A DNA stretch of 38,124 nt, taken from NCBI GenBank assembly GCA_913054495.1, contig CAJXIY010000017.1:1-38124 (forward strand), written 5' to 3'. A model generated the notes under the pieces. The model searched no databases. It had not been told where the DNA came from and was given only the letters and a program-made list of their open reading frames with translations. The translations under genes and the position numbers were made by a program. The stretch's first letter is position 1, and each line of letters starts with the position of its first letter. This DNA comes from an uncultured Gammaproteobacteria bacterium (GTDB lineage Bacteria > Pseudomonadota > Gammaproteobacteria > Pseudomonadales > Pseudohongiellaceae). Positions 9,508 to 17,905 of this stretch are shown in pieces.

Positions 9508-10491
9508 ATGTTTTCATTGAACCTTAATAAGCAAGCCCAGATACCAGCAGAACTCGTTGAGAACGATTTTTCGCTGCAGGTGGAGGCTGCGGTTACCGAA
9601 GTAAGCAAGGCAATATTGGGCAAGGAACATTAGATTCGACTGGCCCTGTGTTGTTTGTTTGCCGGTGGCCACCTGCTCATCGAGGACTTGCCGGGTATGG
9701 GCAAGACCACCTTGTCCTACGCACTGGCAAAGGCACTAGGCCTGGGTTACAACCGCATTCAGTTCACCAGCGACCTGCTGCCGGCAGACATCCTGGGTAT
9801 TTCCATCTTCGATCAGAACACCCATGAATTTTTGTTTCATCCCGGACCCATCTTCAGTCAGTTGGTGCTGGCGGATGAGATCAATCGAACCACACCGAAG
9901 ACGCAATCTGCGCTGTTGGAAGCCATGGAAGAGCGACAGGTGACTATCGAAGGTGAGACCCGAGTCCTGCCCGAGCCGTTCTTCGTCATCGCAACCCAGA
10001 ATCCAGTTACCCTGGCGGCGGGCACCTATCCATTACCCGAGTCCCAGTTAGACCGATTCCTGATGCGCCTGCGTCTGGGTTATCCAGATCAGCGGGCGGA
10101 ACGTGAATTACTGGAGATGAATACGGAACGGGACAAGATCGCGAGTGTGAAGCAGTGTTTGTCTACGGCCGATGTGGCGAATTTTCGCAAGCACTCGGCC
10201 CATGTCAACGCCAGCGACTCGCTACTGGACTATGTGCAACGCCTGATAGCATATACCCGCGGCACCGATGAGTTTCATTTCGGCCTATCACCCAGGGGTA
10301 GCCTGGCGGTGATGCGCGCCGCCAAGACCTGGGCCCTGATGTGTGGTCGCAATCACGTGATACCGGAAGACGTACAAACCATACTGCCGGCGGTGGCCGA
10401 GCATAGACTCCGGGCCAATTCGGATGAGGATGGGGATACCGGGGCATCGCTGGTGCAACGCCTGCTCAATGCAATGGATATCATAGAATAA
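9508..10491 (+). pseudogene. MoxR-family AAA+ ATPase interrupted by an amber codon
   Basis: From ATG 9508 the frame reads a normal MoxR N-terminus (ending ILGKEH), then meets TAG at 9631-9633 (codon 42), then continues without any frame change: IRLALCC, the Walker A loop GMGKT, Walker B LVLADEINR, the sensor region ATQNPVTLAAGTYPLPESQLDRFL, and a complete C-terminal lid. Homologues usually have an ordinary residue at the stop; CAG to TAG (Gln) is the simplest route. A shorter protein could in principle start at TTG 9655, but it would lose about 49 N-terminal residues. The downstream partner genes are also broken, so decay is likelier than readthrough. MoxR proteins are chaperone-like ATPases that work with DUF58/vWA partners. 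A single-base sequencing error cannot be excluded. Confidence 0.85.
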
Positions 10492-10560
10492 TTCCGAGCC
10501 TGCCCGGCTTTTCCAGCTTGCAAGCCAGGGAACCTCTGATTCGGTCCCGGTACAGAACTC

Positions 10561-11304
10561 ATGGCCTTCAGTCTCAGATCACAATTTGAAAAGCGCATGC
10601 AGCGATGGCTGGACAGGAAGGTGCCAGCGCGAGATAAAACTACCTTATTCCGCAGCAATATCTTTATCTTGCCATCCCGCAACGGCTTGATGTTCGTGTT
10701 TGCCGCCGCGCTGATATTTATCGCGGCAATCAATTACGCGGTTAGCCTGGCCTTCGCCCTGGCATTTATGATGGTGAGTATATTCATTCTCGCCATACTC
10801 CACGGCTTCAATAATCTCAATCAATTGACCCTCAGCAGCCAACCGGCGCTACCGGTGTTCTGCGGCGAGGAGGCGAATTTCAAGGTGCTGCTGAGCCGCA
10901 CCCGGAATCGGCGACACGAGGCGCTGATGCTTGGATTTCCCGATTCCAATGTCAGCCATGCCGATCTGATCCAGCAGGACCAGACTAAGTTAGATGTGTT
11001 CACACTCGCCCGTAAGCGCGGCAAATTTGCGGCGCCACGCCTGCGCGTGCTCAGCTATTTTCCGCTGGGTCTGTGCCGCACATGGTCGGTGGTCAAATTG
11101 AATCAGCACTGCGTGGTGTATCCGAAACCGGTGGCATTCGATATGAGTCAGTTCAATAGCGGCTCAGTTATGACCTGCTCTCCTTTGCCGACAACCAGAC
11201 CGATCTCATCCTCCGGGACAATGTCCGCAGCCGTAGCCTGGGATTGCCGACTACGGGTAATGCCCAGAGCCAGGAATTTGCCAGGCAGCTACGCGCGAGC
11301 GTGA
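10561..11304 (+). pseudogene. DUF58 protein, C-terminal third deleted and fused out of frame
   Basis: The first ~200 residues match the small-membrane-anchored DUF58 proteins encoded between moxR and tgpA: a charged N-terminus, two membrane helices (GLMFVFAAALIFIAA and the segment through FALAFMMVSIFILAIL), a beta-rich domain, and the FPLGLCRTW...VVYPKP motif that comes just before the DUF58 core. The core itself (the family's RxYxPGDxxRxIHW region) is missing. After about position 11160 the frame encodes nothing recognisable up to its stop, while the frame one base back encodes the end of TgpA. This is best read as one deletion removing the DUF58 C-terminus and the TgpA N-terminus. A normal family member has about 310-320 residues. 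Confidence 0.82.
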
Positions 11305-12239
11305 ACTCAGATCGCGACTATGCGTTCGCGGTGCTGGCACACTTCCAGCGGAATCCGTTCTTTTACACATTGAACCCGGCGCTGTTGGGTGAAAACCGCA
11401 TCGATGACTTCCTGTTCTCCACCCTGGAAGGGTTCTGTGAACACTACGCCAGTACTTTCGCCTTGCTGATGCGTGCCGTGGGCATACCATCCAGGGTCAT
11501 CGTCGGTTACCAGGGAGCAGAGTATAACCGCTTCGAAAACTACATGATGGTGTATCAATACAACGCCCACGCCTGGAATGAGGTCTGGCTGGAAGGCGAG
11601 GGCTGGGTTCGGTTTGACCCCACTGCTGCGGTGTCCCCGGAACGCATCGAAATCGGCGTGGAGGCGGCACTGCGCGATGACCCGGCATTCCTTGAAGAGT
11701 CCCTGTTTTCGGCCATGAGGCTAGGCAGTTTCAGCTGGTTAAACACCATGCGGCTGCGGCTGGATGCCATCGAGTATGAGTGGAATCGACGGGTGGTTAA
11801 CTACGACGAAGAAGTGCAGTTTGAGCTGTTCGAGCGGCTCTTCGGTGAAATGACCGAACAGAAAGTCCTGCTGTTGCTACTGGGACTGGCGGGGATCGTG
11901 ATTCTCGGCGTGGCGCTGACGGTGATCAGGATCGAACCCGGGTCCAGTCACGACCCGGTGACGAAACTGTATCTGAGGGTGAGCCGGGAGCTGGAGAAAA
12001 TTGGCCTGGCCAGGTTGCGAGGGGAGGGACCGCTGAACTACCGTGACCGGGTTGTGGCTGCCAAACCGGAATTGGCCGGGGTGATGGGGGAACTAACAGC
12101 ACTCTATGTGGAACTCAACTACCGCGGCAAGCGCAGCACGGAGGCACAAATGAAGCAACAGCTGAAGGTGTTCAGGCGGCTGCTTAACCGTCTCCGGCTA
12201 AATCTCACGCCGCTAGCCAGAATGCAGCAGCGAGTTTAG
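11160..12239 (+). pseudogene. tgpA: TgpA-type transglutaminase, N-terminal membrane half deleted
   Basis: This frame opens after a TAG at 11157-11159. It starts mid-domain (YDLLSFADNQTDL...), and continues with an intact transglutaminase core: the catalytic Cys in GFCEHYAS, His in NAHAWNEVW and Asp in WVRFDPT. After that come one membrane helix (VLLLLLGLAGIVILGVAL) and a C-terminal cytoplasmic DUF4129-like tail. TgpA proteins are about 650-670 residues with several N-terminal membrane helices and a DUF3488 region; about 300 or more N-terminal residues are absent here. The nearest start codon in frame is TTG at 11244, without a clear ribosome binding site. The catalytic domain would be left without its N-terminal membrane anchor. 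The remnant could be expressed at low level, but I read it as a pseudogene. Confidence 0.82.
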
Positions 12240-12260
12240 CCTGGTTCCGCCGTTTCACAG

Positions 12261-12279
12261 AGGCGCGTATTTAGCGCCT
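12261..12279. terminator. possible hairpin between convergent genes
   Basis: AGGCGC (12261-12266), a 7-base loop, and GCGCCT (12274-12279) form a perfect 6-bp stem in the 59-base spacer between the tgpA remnant (+) and the SUI1 gene (-). No run of T follows on either strand, so it is at best a weak or factor-dependent bidirectional terminator. Confidence 0.3.
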
Positions 12280-12298
12280 AGCGACGCCGGTTTTGGGC

Positions 12299-12652
12299 TC
12301 AGGCGCTGGTGATATTGACGCCGGGGAACTGAGTCTTCAATGCTAGCTCGATCGCGCTACGATGATCTCCCTGGATTTCGATCACCCCCGCCTTCACCGC
12401 GCCGCCGGAACCACACAGGGTCTTCAGCTGTTTCGCCAATAACTTCAATTCCGCCCCGGGTATTTGCACGCCGCATACCAGGGTGACGCCTTTGCCTTTT
12501 CGACCCTTGGTTTCGCGGCGTATCAAGATGCTTGCCGGCGCCGTGAAACTCCGCGGCACCACCGCCTCACAGCGGCACTTGCGCAGGATTTTCTGACAAT
12601 GGGGGCAGCGGTCATTGCCAGCCGTGGAGTACACCAGCCTGGATTCACTCAT
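12299..12652 (-). CDS. yciH: SUI1/eIF1-family translation factor, YciH-like
   Basis: A 117-residue protein. The N-terminal part holds a small Cys cluster (CPHC...CRC) and the C-terminal ~75 residues are a SUI1 domain: IRRETKGRKGKGVTLVCGV, LKTLCGSGGAVKAGVIEIQGD, and a final amphipathic helix ending FPGVNITSA. Bacterial YciH resembles eIF1; E. coli YciH has been linked to start-codon and initiator-tRNA discrimination and to translation inhibition under stress. It lies 81 bases downstream of batD on the same strand and may be co-transcribed, though the spacer contains a palindrome. Length agrees with the family (about 105-120). Confidence 0.93.
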   Translation of the reverse strand: MSESRLVYSTAGNDRCPHCQKILRKCRCEAVVPRSFTAPASILIRRETKGRKGKGVTLVCGVQIPGAELKLLAKQLKTLCGSGGAVKAGVIEIQGDHRSAIELALKTQFPGVNITSA

Positions 12653-12720
12653 GGCAGTTTGGGCCAGGAAATCGACCCGCTATTTGCTCGCCGTGCAGCC
12701 TGCCGGGAAATTGGGGACGG

Positions 12721-12732
12721 GTACCGCGGTAC
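12721..12732. repeat. 12-bp perfect palindrome between batD and yciH
   Basis: GTACCGCGGTAC is its own reverse complement and lies one base beyond the batD stop codon, in the spacer before yciH. It has no loop, so it would serve as a protein-binding site rather than a terminator, if it has any role. The rest of the spacer shows nothing else recognisable. Confidence 0.4.
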
Positions 12733-12733
12733 G

Positions 12734-14527
12734 CTAGGAGGTTTTATACAGCGGGGGTAGGGCATATTGTTGCCGACGCCGGTTGCGTTTGTTCTGCCTC
12801 AGCTTCTGCCTGCGTAGTCCGGCAACCAGACTAATCAACGTGCGGGCGTCGAAACCTCTGCAGTCGGATTGCCCCGACTCGATACTGAACAGCGCGCTCT
12901 GTATCTGCTGGGCTGGCGCGTGTAGCTCTGGAGCCTGTTGCTGCTGCAGAATGTCCTCCATGCTATGCACCCGCCGCTCATCGATGAAGTGATTACACCA
13001 CTGTATCAGGGTCGCCCGCAGCAGGATAAGATCGTTGCCCCTGGACCCTGCGCGCAACTGCCTGAACGCGACCCGCTCATTATTTTCCGGGCTGTATTTT
13101 GCTACCAACTGATCTTTGAGATCTCGAATGAAGGCGGCGATCTCGGCATTGTTGGGCGCAATCGCCAGCTTGTAAATACTGAATGCGACCACCGCGAAGG
13201 CCAGCATGATGGAATATTTAAGCCAGGCGGCGTCTACTTCTATGAACTCGGCTTCGGCCTGGGCATCGATCATATCCTGGTCAACCACCGGCACCGCGGC
13301 TAACAGCTCCTCGAGGTCTGCGGTGCTGGCGACGGTCTGCTCCGCCGGCACCACACCCTCGATGGTGGCGATGACGAGACGGGTCGCGGGCACCACCGTG
13401 GCCTCCAGTTGATCCGTGTCTATATTCCACCAGGGAATGGAAATCTGAGGTATGTCGATGATGCCGCTGTCGATGGCCACAATCGAGGTGGATTCAACCC
13501 GGGTGCCAACAATGCTGCCATCGACGAAGGTGCGCTCGATGGTGGGTGGGTCGGGATAGAGATTAGCGCCGTCGATCTCGGCGGCGCTGAATGGCGGTAG
13601 GACCGCGCCATCGAGGCCATCTGCCACCATGGTGATCGTGCGAATGAGGGTGTCTCCTACCCGTATATTGTCAAGATCTGAACTCCACTGCTCTTGCAGG
13701 GAAAGATTGGCCACCGGCAACCAGAACCTGCTGTCTCGGGTGACCAGGGGGCGCTCCTTGATTTCGATGTCGATGCCTTCGATAAAGGCGGTGACCCGCC
13801 GCGTATTCAAATTTCTGAACACGAAATTGCTGGAGCCATCGGTCACCTCGCCGCGAAAGAGGATGTCCGGCATCTCGAGGCTGCCGCTACGCTGCGGGAA
13901 TATCACATAGCGCTTCTCGTAGACGCCATAGCGCACGCCATCGATGAGCTTTTCATACTGATTCGGTGATCCAATCAGCTGTATCACCGTGTCAGGCATC
14001 TCCAGTTCGGTAAACTGGGGGTTGCGAATACCGTTGATCGTGTAAAACAGGCGCACGGTGAACAACAGCTGCTCCTGCACATACACGGAATCTTTGTTGA
14101 CCTCGATTTCCAGGAATAATTCCTCGCTGGACTGATTCGAGCGCGGGCCTTCATTGACAACGACGATGGTGATGGCTTTGGTGATGGCGTTGTTGATGCT
14201 CAGGGCCGGAATAATTAGTTCGCCTTCATTCAAGGGAAACAGGGTGACGATGTAATCGGTCCAGGCATCGACGACGCCGTTGACAGACCTGATCTGGCTC
14301 GAAGTGCGGGTGCCGAGCACGTCAAAGTTTTTCGTAAGCGGGGTCAGGTCCAACTGCATGCCCTGCCGCTGATCGAACACCCGGATGGTGAAAATCAGGG
14401 TCTCTCCCCTGGCCAATTCACTCCTGTCCACCGAGACTTCGATATCCTGTGCGCCCGCCAAGCTAGTAACAAGCAGGATCAAAGCGGCAACAAGGCCGCG
14501 GCTCGTCTGTATCAACCCCATGCTCAC
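12734..14527 (-). CDS. batD: BatD-like membrane protein
   Basis: A 597-residue exported protein. An N-terminal signal sequence (LVAALILLVTSLAGAQ) leads into repeated beta-sandwich domains typical of BatD (VDRSELARGETLIFTIRVFD near residue 32, and later EVNKDSVYVQEQLLFTVRLFY), then one membrane helix near residue 445 (SIMLAFAVVAFSIYKLAI) and a basic cytoplasmic tail. BatD was named for the Bacteroides aerotolerance operon; its exact activity is unknown. The start is GTG at 14527 overlapping the batB/C stop by four bases (GTGA), or the ATG two codons later. It ends one base from a palindrome. It is the last membrane component of the Bat operon. Confidence 0.92.
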   Translation of the reverse strand: MSMGLIQTSRGLVAALILLVTSLAGAQDIEVSVDRSELARGETLIFTIRVFDQRQGMQLDLTPLTKNFDVLGTRTSSQIRSVNGVVDAWTDYIVTLFPLNEGELIIPALSINNAITKAITIVVVNEGPRSNQSSEELFLEIEVNKDSVYVQEQLLFTVRLFYTINGIRNPQFTELEMPDTVIQLIGSPNQYEKLIDGVRYGVYEKRYVIFPQRSGSLEMPDILFRGEVTDGSSNFVFRNLNTRRVTAFIEGIDIEIKERPLVTRDSRFWLPVANLSLQEQWSSDLDNIRVGDTLIRTITMVADGLDGAVLPPFSAAEIDGANLYPDPPTIERTFVDGSIVGTRVESTSIVAIDSGIIDIPQISIPWWNIDTDQLEATVVPATRLVIATIEGVVPAEQTVASTADLEELLAAVPVVDQDMIDAQAEAEFIEVDAAWLKYSIMLAFAVVAFSIYKLAIAPNNAEIAAFIRDLKDQLVAKYSPENNERVAFRQLRAGSRGNDLILLRATLIQWCNHFIDERRVHSMEDILQQQQAPELHAPAQQIQSALFSIESGQSDCRGFDARTLISLVAGLRRQKLRQNKRNRRRQQYALPPLYKTS

Positions 14528-16308
14528 CAGATTTGTCCTCCGTTCTGGAGGCTGTTAGCGGTTCCATTTAGCTGGCGTTGGCGATACTGATAGCGAAATT
14601 TTCGGCGCAGTAACTCGCCGGGATCATCCACGATGCGGCGTAACCACTGCTCCAGTGCCTGTTGTTCCTCGAATTCTTCGTTGCTGTTTTCGCTGGGTGT
14701 GTTTTGCTCGCTGTTTGATTCCGAACTTTCCTGATCGTCAGGGGGTTGGTTCTGCTGTTGTTCTTCCTGTTGATCCTGATTGCCTTCTTGACTCTCCTGG
14801 TCCTGCTGGTCGCTGTTCTCCTGATTTTGCTCAGATTCATTGTCTGAATTTTGTTCGGATTGGTTTTCCTGGCTGTCGCCATCCTGCTCCTCGCCCTCTT
14901 CTGACTCCTGTTGCTCCAGCAACTGCTCGACAATTTCCTTATTGGCAATCGCATCGGCGTGATCGTTTTCCAGGTTGATGGCCAGCTCATAGGCAGCGAT
15001 CGCTTCCGCGTAATTGCCCATCAGGGCCAGGGAGTTGCCTCGATTGTAGTGACCGTCCGAGGTATCGCTGGCACTGAACGCCGCAATCGCCGCCTCATAG
15101 TTGCCTGCCCTGTAGCTGGAGGCAGCCTGCCATTGGGTAGAGTTGAACAGCGCGGCGGCGGTGGCATGATCTTCGTTGGCAAAGGCCTCGGCACCTTGCT
15201 GGTCCCTTCGTTGCCAGAGACTCTGCCAATCCGCCGCCTGGACCTGCTGGGTTGGCACTAGCATGCCAGTGGCGCTCAATAACACCAGGGAGAAAAGCCA
15301 GCCACGGCGAAAGCTGAGGGCGGTCAGGGGTAGCACCAGCAGCAGCAGCCAGGGCCCGGTTTCGTACCAGACGTCAAATTCTTCCTCGACCTCGGTGAGT
15401 TCGTCGTCGTTGAACAGTTCGAATGCGGTGAGCAGATAGGCGAGGTCTGAATCGGCAAGCTGGATGTCGTGATAGCGGCCACCCACGCGATTAGCCAGGG
15501 ACTCCAGCACATTTCGATTCAGGGTAGGGATGACTCGGACACCATTTTCGTCGGTGAGATAATTGCCATCGCTGGTACGAATGGGGGCGCCTTCCTCGGT
15601 GCCGATGCCCATGATTAACAATTCGTAGGGAGTTCCCTGCAACTGTTCCGTAATCAGCAATTCCTGATCGAAGCCACTGATGCCATCGGTCATCAGCAAT
15701 ATCTTGCCGCGACTGGCCTCGGCGTCGTCTAACAGGCCGATGGCAAGATCGATGGCACTCATGGGATTGCTGCCGAACAGGGGCATGATGTTGGGGCTTA
15801 GTGAGGGTACCAGCGCAGCGATTGTCACCACGTCGTCGGTAAGCGGGGTAACGGTGTGGGCGTCACCGGCATAGACCACCAGCGCCGTCTGCCCTTCCTC
15901 CCTTAACACCAGAATATCCCGCAGCTTGCGCTTGGCCAGATCCAAACGACTGGGGATATGGTCAGGCGCGTACATGGACAGCGACAAATCCATGACAATT
16001 ACCAGGGCGTCATCCCGTTTCTGCACCGGCTGTGGCAATTTCTCCCACACCGGTCCTGCCAGTGCCATAACGGCCAGTGCCCAGGCTGCAAACAACAGCA
16101 GTAACGGGGTGCGCTGGGCACCACTCTTGCTGCGATCCAACAGGTAGGGTAGTAGTGACTTGTCGATGGCCTTATCCCAGGCGGTGATCACCGAATTGAC
16201 TCGCCACATGGCGGCAAAAAACACCATCGCGGGGATGATCGCCAACAGCCACAGCGGGCGCAGGAAGTGAAATTCTTCGACCAGATTGGCGGGGGTCAGA
16301 AACTCCAT
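14524..16308 (-). CDS. BatB-BatC fusion: vWA domain plus TPR protein
   Basis: A 594-residue membrane protein. Two membrane helices (about 17-34 and 68-84) precede a von Willebrand A domain with a complete MIDAS motif DLSLS at residues 107-111. A third hydrophobic region near 321-350 includes a signal-like stretch ending VQA. The rest should be periplasmic: two or three TPR units (ASSYRAGNYEAAIAAF, HYNRGNSLALMGNYAEAIAAYE), an ~80-residue Gln/Glu/Asn/Ser-rich linker (bases ~14660-14900), and the conserved tail DDPGELLRRKFRYQYRQ. In Bacteroides and Leptospira BatB and BatC are often separate; here they are one chain. It overlaps batA by one base (TGATG) and batD by four. Confidence 0.92.
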   Translation of the reverse strand: MEFLTPANLVEEFHFLRPLWLLAIIPAMVFFAAMWRVNSVITAWDKAIDKSLLPYLLDRSKSGAQRTPLLLLFAAWALAVMALAGPVWEKLPQPVQKRDDALVIVMDLSLSMYAPDHIPSRLDLAKRKLRDILVLREEGQTALVVYAGDAHTVTPLTDDVVTIAALVPSLSPNIMPLFGSNPMSAIDLAIGLLDDAEASRGKILLMTDGISGFDQELLITEQLQGTPYELLIMGIGTEEGAPIRTSDGNYLTDENGVRVIPTLNRNVLESLANRVGGRYHDIQLADSDLAYLLTAFELFNDDELTEVEEEFDVWYETGPWLLLLVLPLTALSFRRGWLFSLVLLSATGMLVPTQQVQAADWQSLWQRRDQQGAEAFANEDHATAAALFNSTQWQAASSYRAGNYEAAIAAFSASDTSDGHYNRGNSLALMGNYAEAIAAYELAINLENDHADAIANKEIVEQLLEQQESEEGEEQDGDSQENQSEQNSDNESEQNQENSDQQDQESQEGNQDQQEEQQQNQPPDDQESSESNSEQNTPSENSNEEFEEQQALEQWLRRIVDDPGELLRRKFRYQYRQRQLNGTANSLQNGGQIW

Positions 16309-17369
16309 CAGGCATTACTTCCGCTGGGAGCAGCCGCTTCCGACTCATCATCCATGGCTTCGACACGGGCTTTGCCAGCCAATGACAGCCACGGAATTGA
16401 GAACAGCGCGAGGATGAAACTGATCAGCATGGCGGCACCCAGGGGCCAGTAAAACAGCACCCTGGTTGGCCTGTAGGTTTGTTCATCCTGCTCGATGGTT
16501 TCCAGCCTGTCCAGTTCTTCATAGATCTCCACCAGGTCATTGACATCCCTGGCCCTAAAATAACGGCCACCGGTGGATTCGGCGATCTGGCTGAGAACCT
16601 GCTCATCGAGCTCGGCGGAGGGATTGATGGCGCGGGCGCCAAAAAATGTGCGCTGTACCACCTGGTCGGCGCCGATGCCGATGGTGTAAATTTTGATCTT
16701 CTCGATGCGGGCTAACTGCCCGGCCTGCTCCGGCGAAACCGCACCGGCGTTGTTGACGCCATCCGTCAACAGTATCAATATCCGGGCATTTTCTGGGCGC
16801 TTGCGCAGGTGGATGACAGCGAGGCCGATGGCGTCCCCAATCGCGGTCGCGGACTCTTCGATGATGCCAATATCTGCTTCTTCCAGTAGTTTGCCGACGG
16901 TCTCGCGATCGAAGGTAAGGGGCGCCTGAATATAGGCATGGGCGGCGAACAAAATCAGCCCCAGCCTATCCCCTTCCCGGCGTTTCACGAAATCACCCAC
17001 CACCGCTTTCACCACGTCGATGCGGGAGGCTTGTCGGTTCCCCACCACCATGTCCTGTGCCTCCATGCTGCCGGAGATGTCCACCGACAACATCAGATCC
17101 CTGCCGGTGGAGGGCAGTTGTACCGGATCACCCAGCCACTGTGGTCTGCTGGCCGCCACTACGATGAGTAGCCAAATCAGGGTGCAACAGATCAGGTTCA
17201 GCAGGTGGCCGCTGCTCAGGTTTTCGTGGTCTGACTGTAGTCTGGTGAGGACGCTGAAGAAGGGGACATACAGCGCCGCATCCTGACGCGGTGCCCGGGT
17301 CAGCAGCTTGTAAACCAGCAGTGGTAGTGGCAGCGCCAGAAATACGTAGGGCCAGGTGAATTCAAGCAT
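16308..17369 (-). CDS. batA: BatA-like vWA membrane protein
   Basis: A 353-residue inner-membrane protein. Two membrane helices (residues ~7-22 and ~58-73) come before a vWA domain with MIDAS motif DISGS at 97-101 and the later conserved LLTDGVNNAG. A final membrane helix near residue 313 (LFYWPLGAAMLISFILALF) anchors the C-terminus. The vWA domain faces the cytoplasm or periplasm depending on topology; in the Bat literature it is usually drawn as partner of the next vWA protein. It overlaps both neighbours by one base (TGATG), so all four genes from DUF4381 to batD should be translated together. Confidence 0.93.
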   Translation of the reverse strand: MLEFTWPYVFLALPLPLLVYKLLTRAPRQDAALYVPFFSVLTRLQSDHENLSSGHLLNLICCTLIWLLIVVAASRPQWLGDPVQLPSTGRDLMLSVDISGSMEAQDMVVGNRQASRIDVVKAVVGDFVKRREGDRLGLILFAAHAYIQAPLTFDRETVGKLLEEADIGIIEESATAIGDAIGLAVIHLRKRPENARILILLTDGVNNAGAVSPEQAGQLARIEKIKIYTIGIGADQVVQRTFFGARAINPSAELDEQVLSQIAESTGGRYFRARDVNDLVEIYEELDRLETIEQDEQTYRPTRVLFYWPLGAAMLISFILALFSIPWLSLAGKARVEAMDDESEAAAPSGSNA

Positions 17370-17905
17370 CAGGTCCTCAATCCTTGCGACTCGGCAGTGG
17401 TCTCGGGTTTACTCAAATACAGGCTTGTAATCCATTGCTGCCCTAGGCTGTTAAGCGCGTCCACATCGACCTCTATTTTGGTCTGAAAACGCCCGTAACT
17501 AAGGGCCTGGGCGATTTCGTCGTTGAGCAGGGAAGAGTCACCTGTTTCCCGGATAAAATCAACCCAGGCGACACCGGCAAGACTGGCGACATTGGCCTGG
17601 GGGAAGTGGTACAAGGCGACGCGACGCATCACTGAGTTGAATTCATTGACGAAGCGTAGTTTCAGGCGATCGGGGTCCAACTCCTCGGTGCGGGCCAATG
17701 CCCCGTAGCATCGCTCCAATTCCGCCAGGGCCTGTTCACATATTCTCCGTTGCCTGACCCAGCGCGCGATTTTGTTACTGGCGTAGACGAACAGGGCCAG
17801 CAAGCTGGCGGCGAGCAACCACCAGCCAGGAGCCGGTGGCCAGTAACTTATTGCCACCGGTAAATGAATATCGGCCAGCTGAGCTAAGAGTTCTTCACTA
17901 TCCAT
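17369..17905 (-). CDS. DUF4381 membrane protein of the Bat operon
   Basis: A 178-residue protein matching the DUF4381 family: a short N-terminus with DIHLPVAISYWPPAPGWW, one membrane helix (LLAASLLALFVYASNKI), then a basic helical cytoplasmic domain with FVNEFNSVMRRVALYHFPQ and LAGVAWVDFIRETG. These small proteins are found between DUF58 and BatA genes in Proteobacteria and appear to be an accessory part of the complex; no activity is known. The ATG at 17905 lies inside the end of the DUF58 gene (22-base overlap). Confidence 0.88.
   Translation of the reverse strand: MDSEELLAQLADIHLPVAISYWPPAPGWWLLAASLLALFVYASNKIARWVRQRRICEQALAELERCYGALARTEELDPDRLKLRFVNEFNSVMRRVALYHFPQANVASLAGVAWVDFIRETGDSSLLNDEIAQALSYGRFQTKIEVDVDALNSLGQQWITSLYLSKPETTAESQGLRT

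Noticed and set aside
9631-9633. Amber codon reassigned to an amino acid or pyrrolysine.
   Set aside because: Many intact genes here end with TAG (truA, trpB, folC, cvpA, batD, tatD, lexA), and the partner genes of this MoxR are broken too.
11160-11304. Programmed -1 frameshift giving a deliberate DUF58-TgpA fusion.
   Set aside because: No slippery heptamer or following stem is visible in the overlap, and the family domains on both sides are cut in mid-domain, which fits a deletion.
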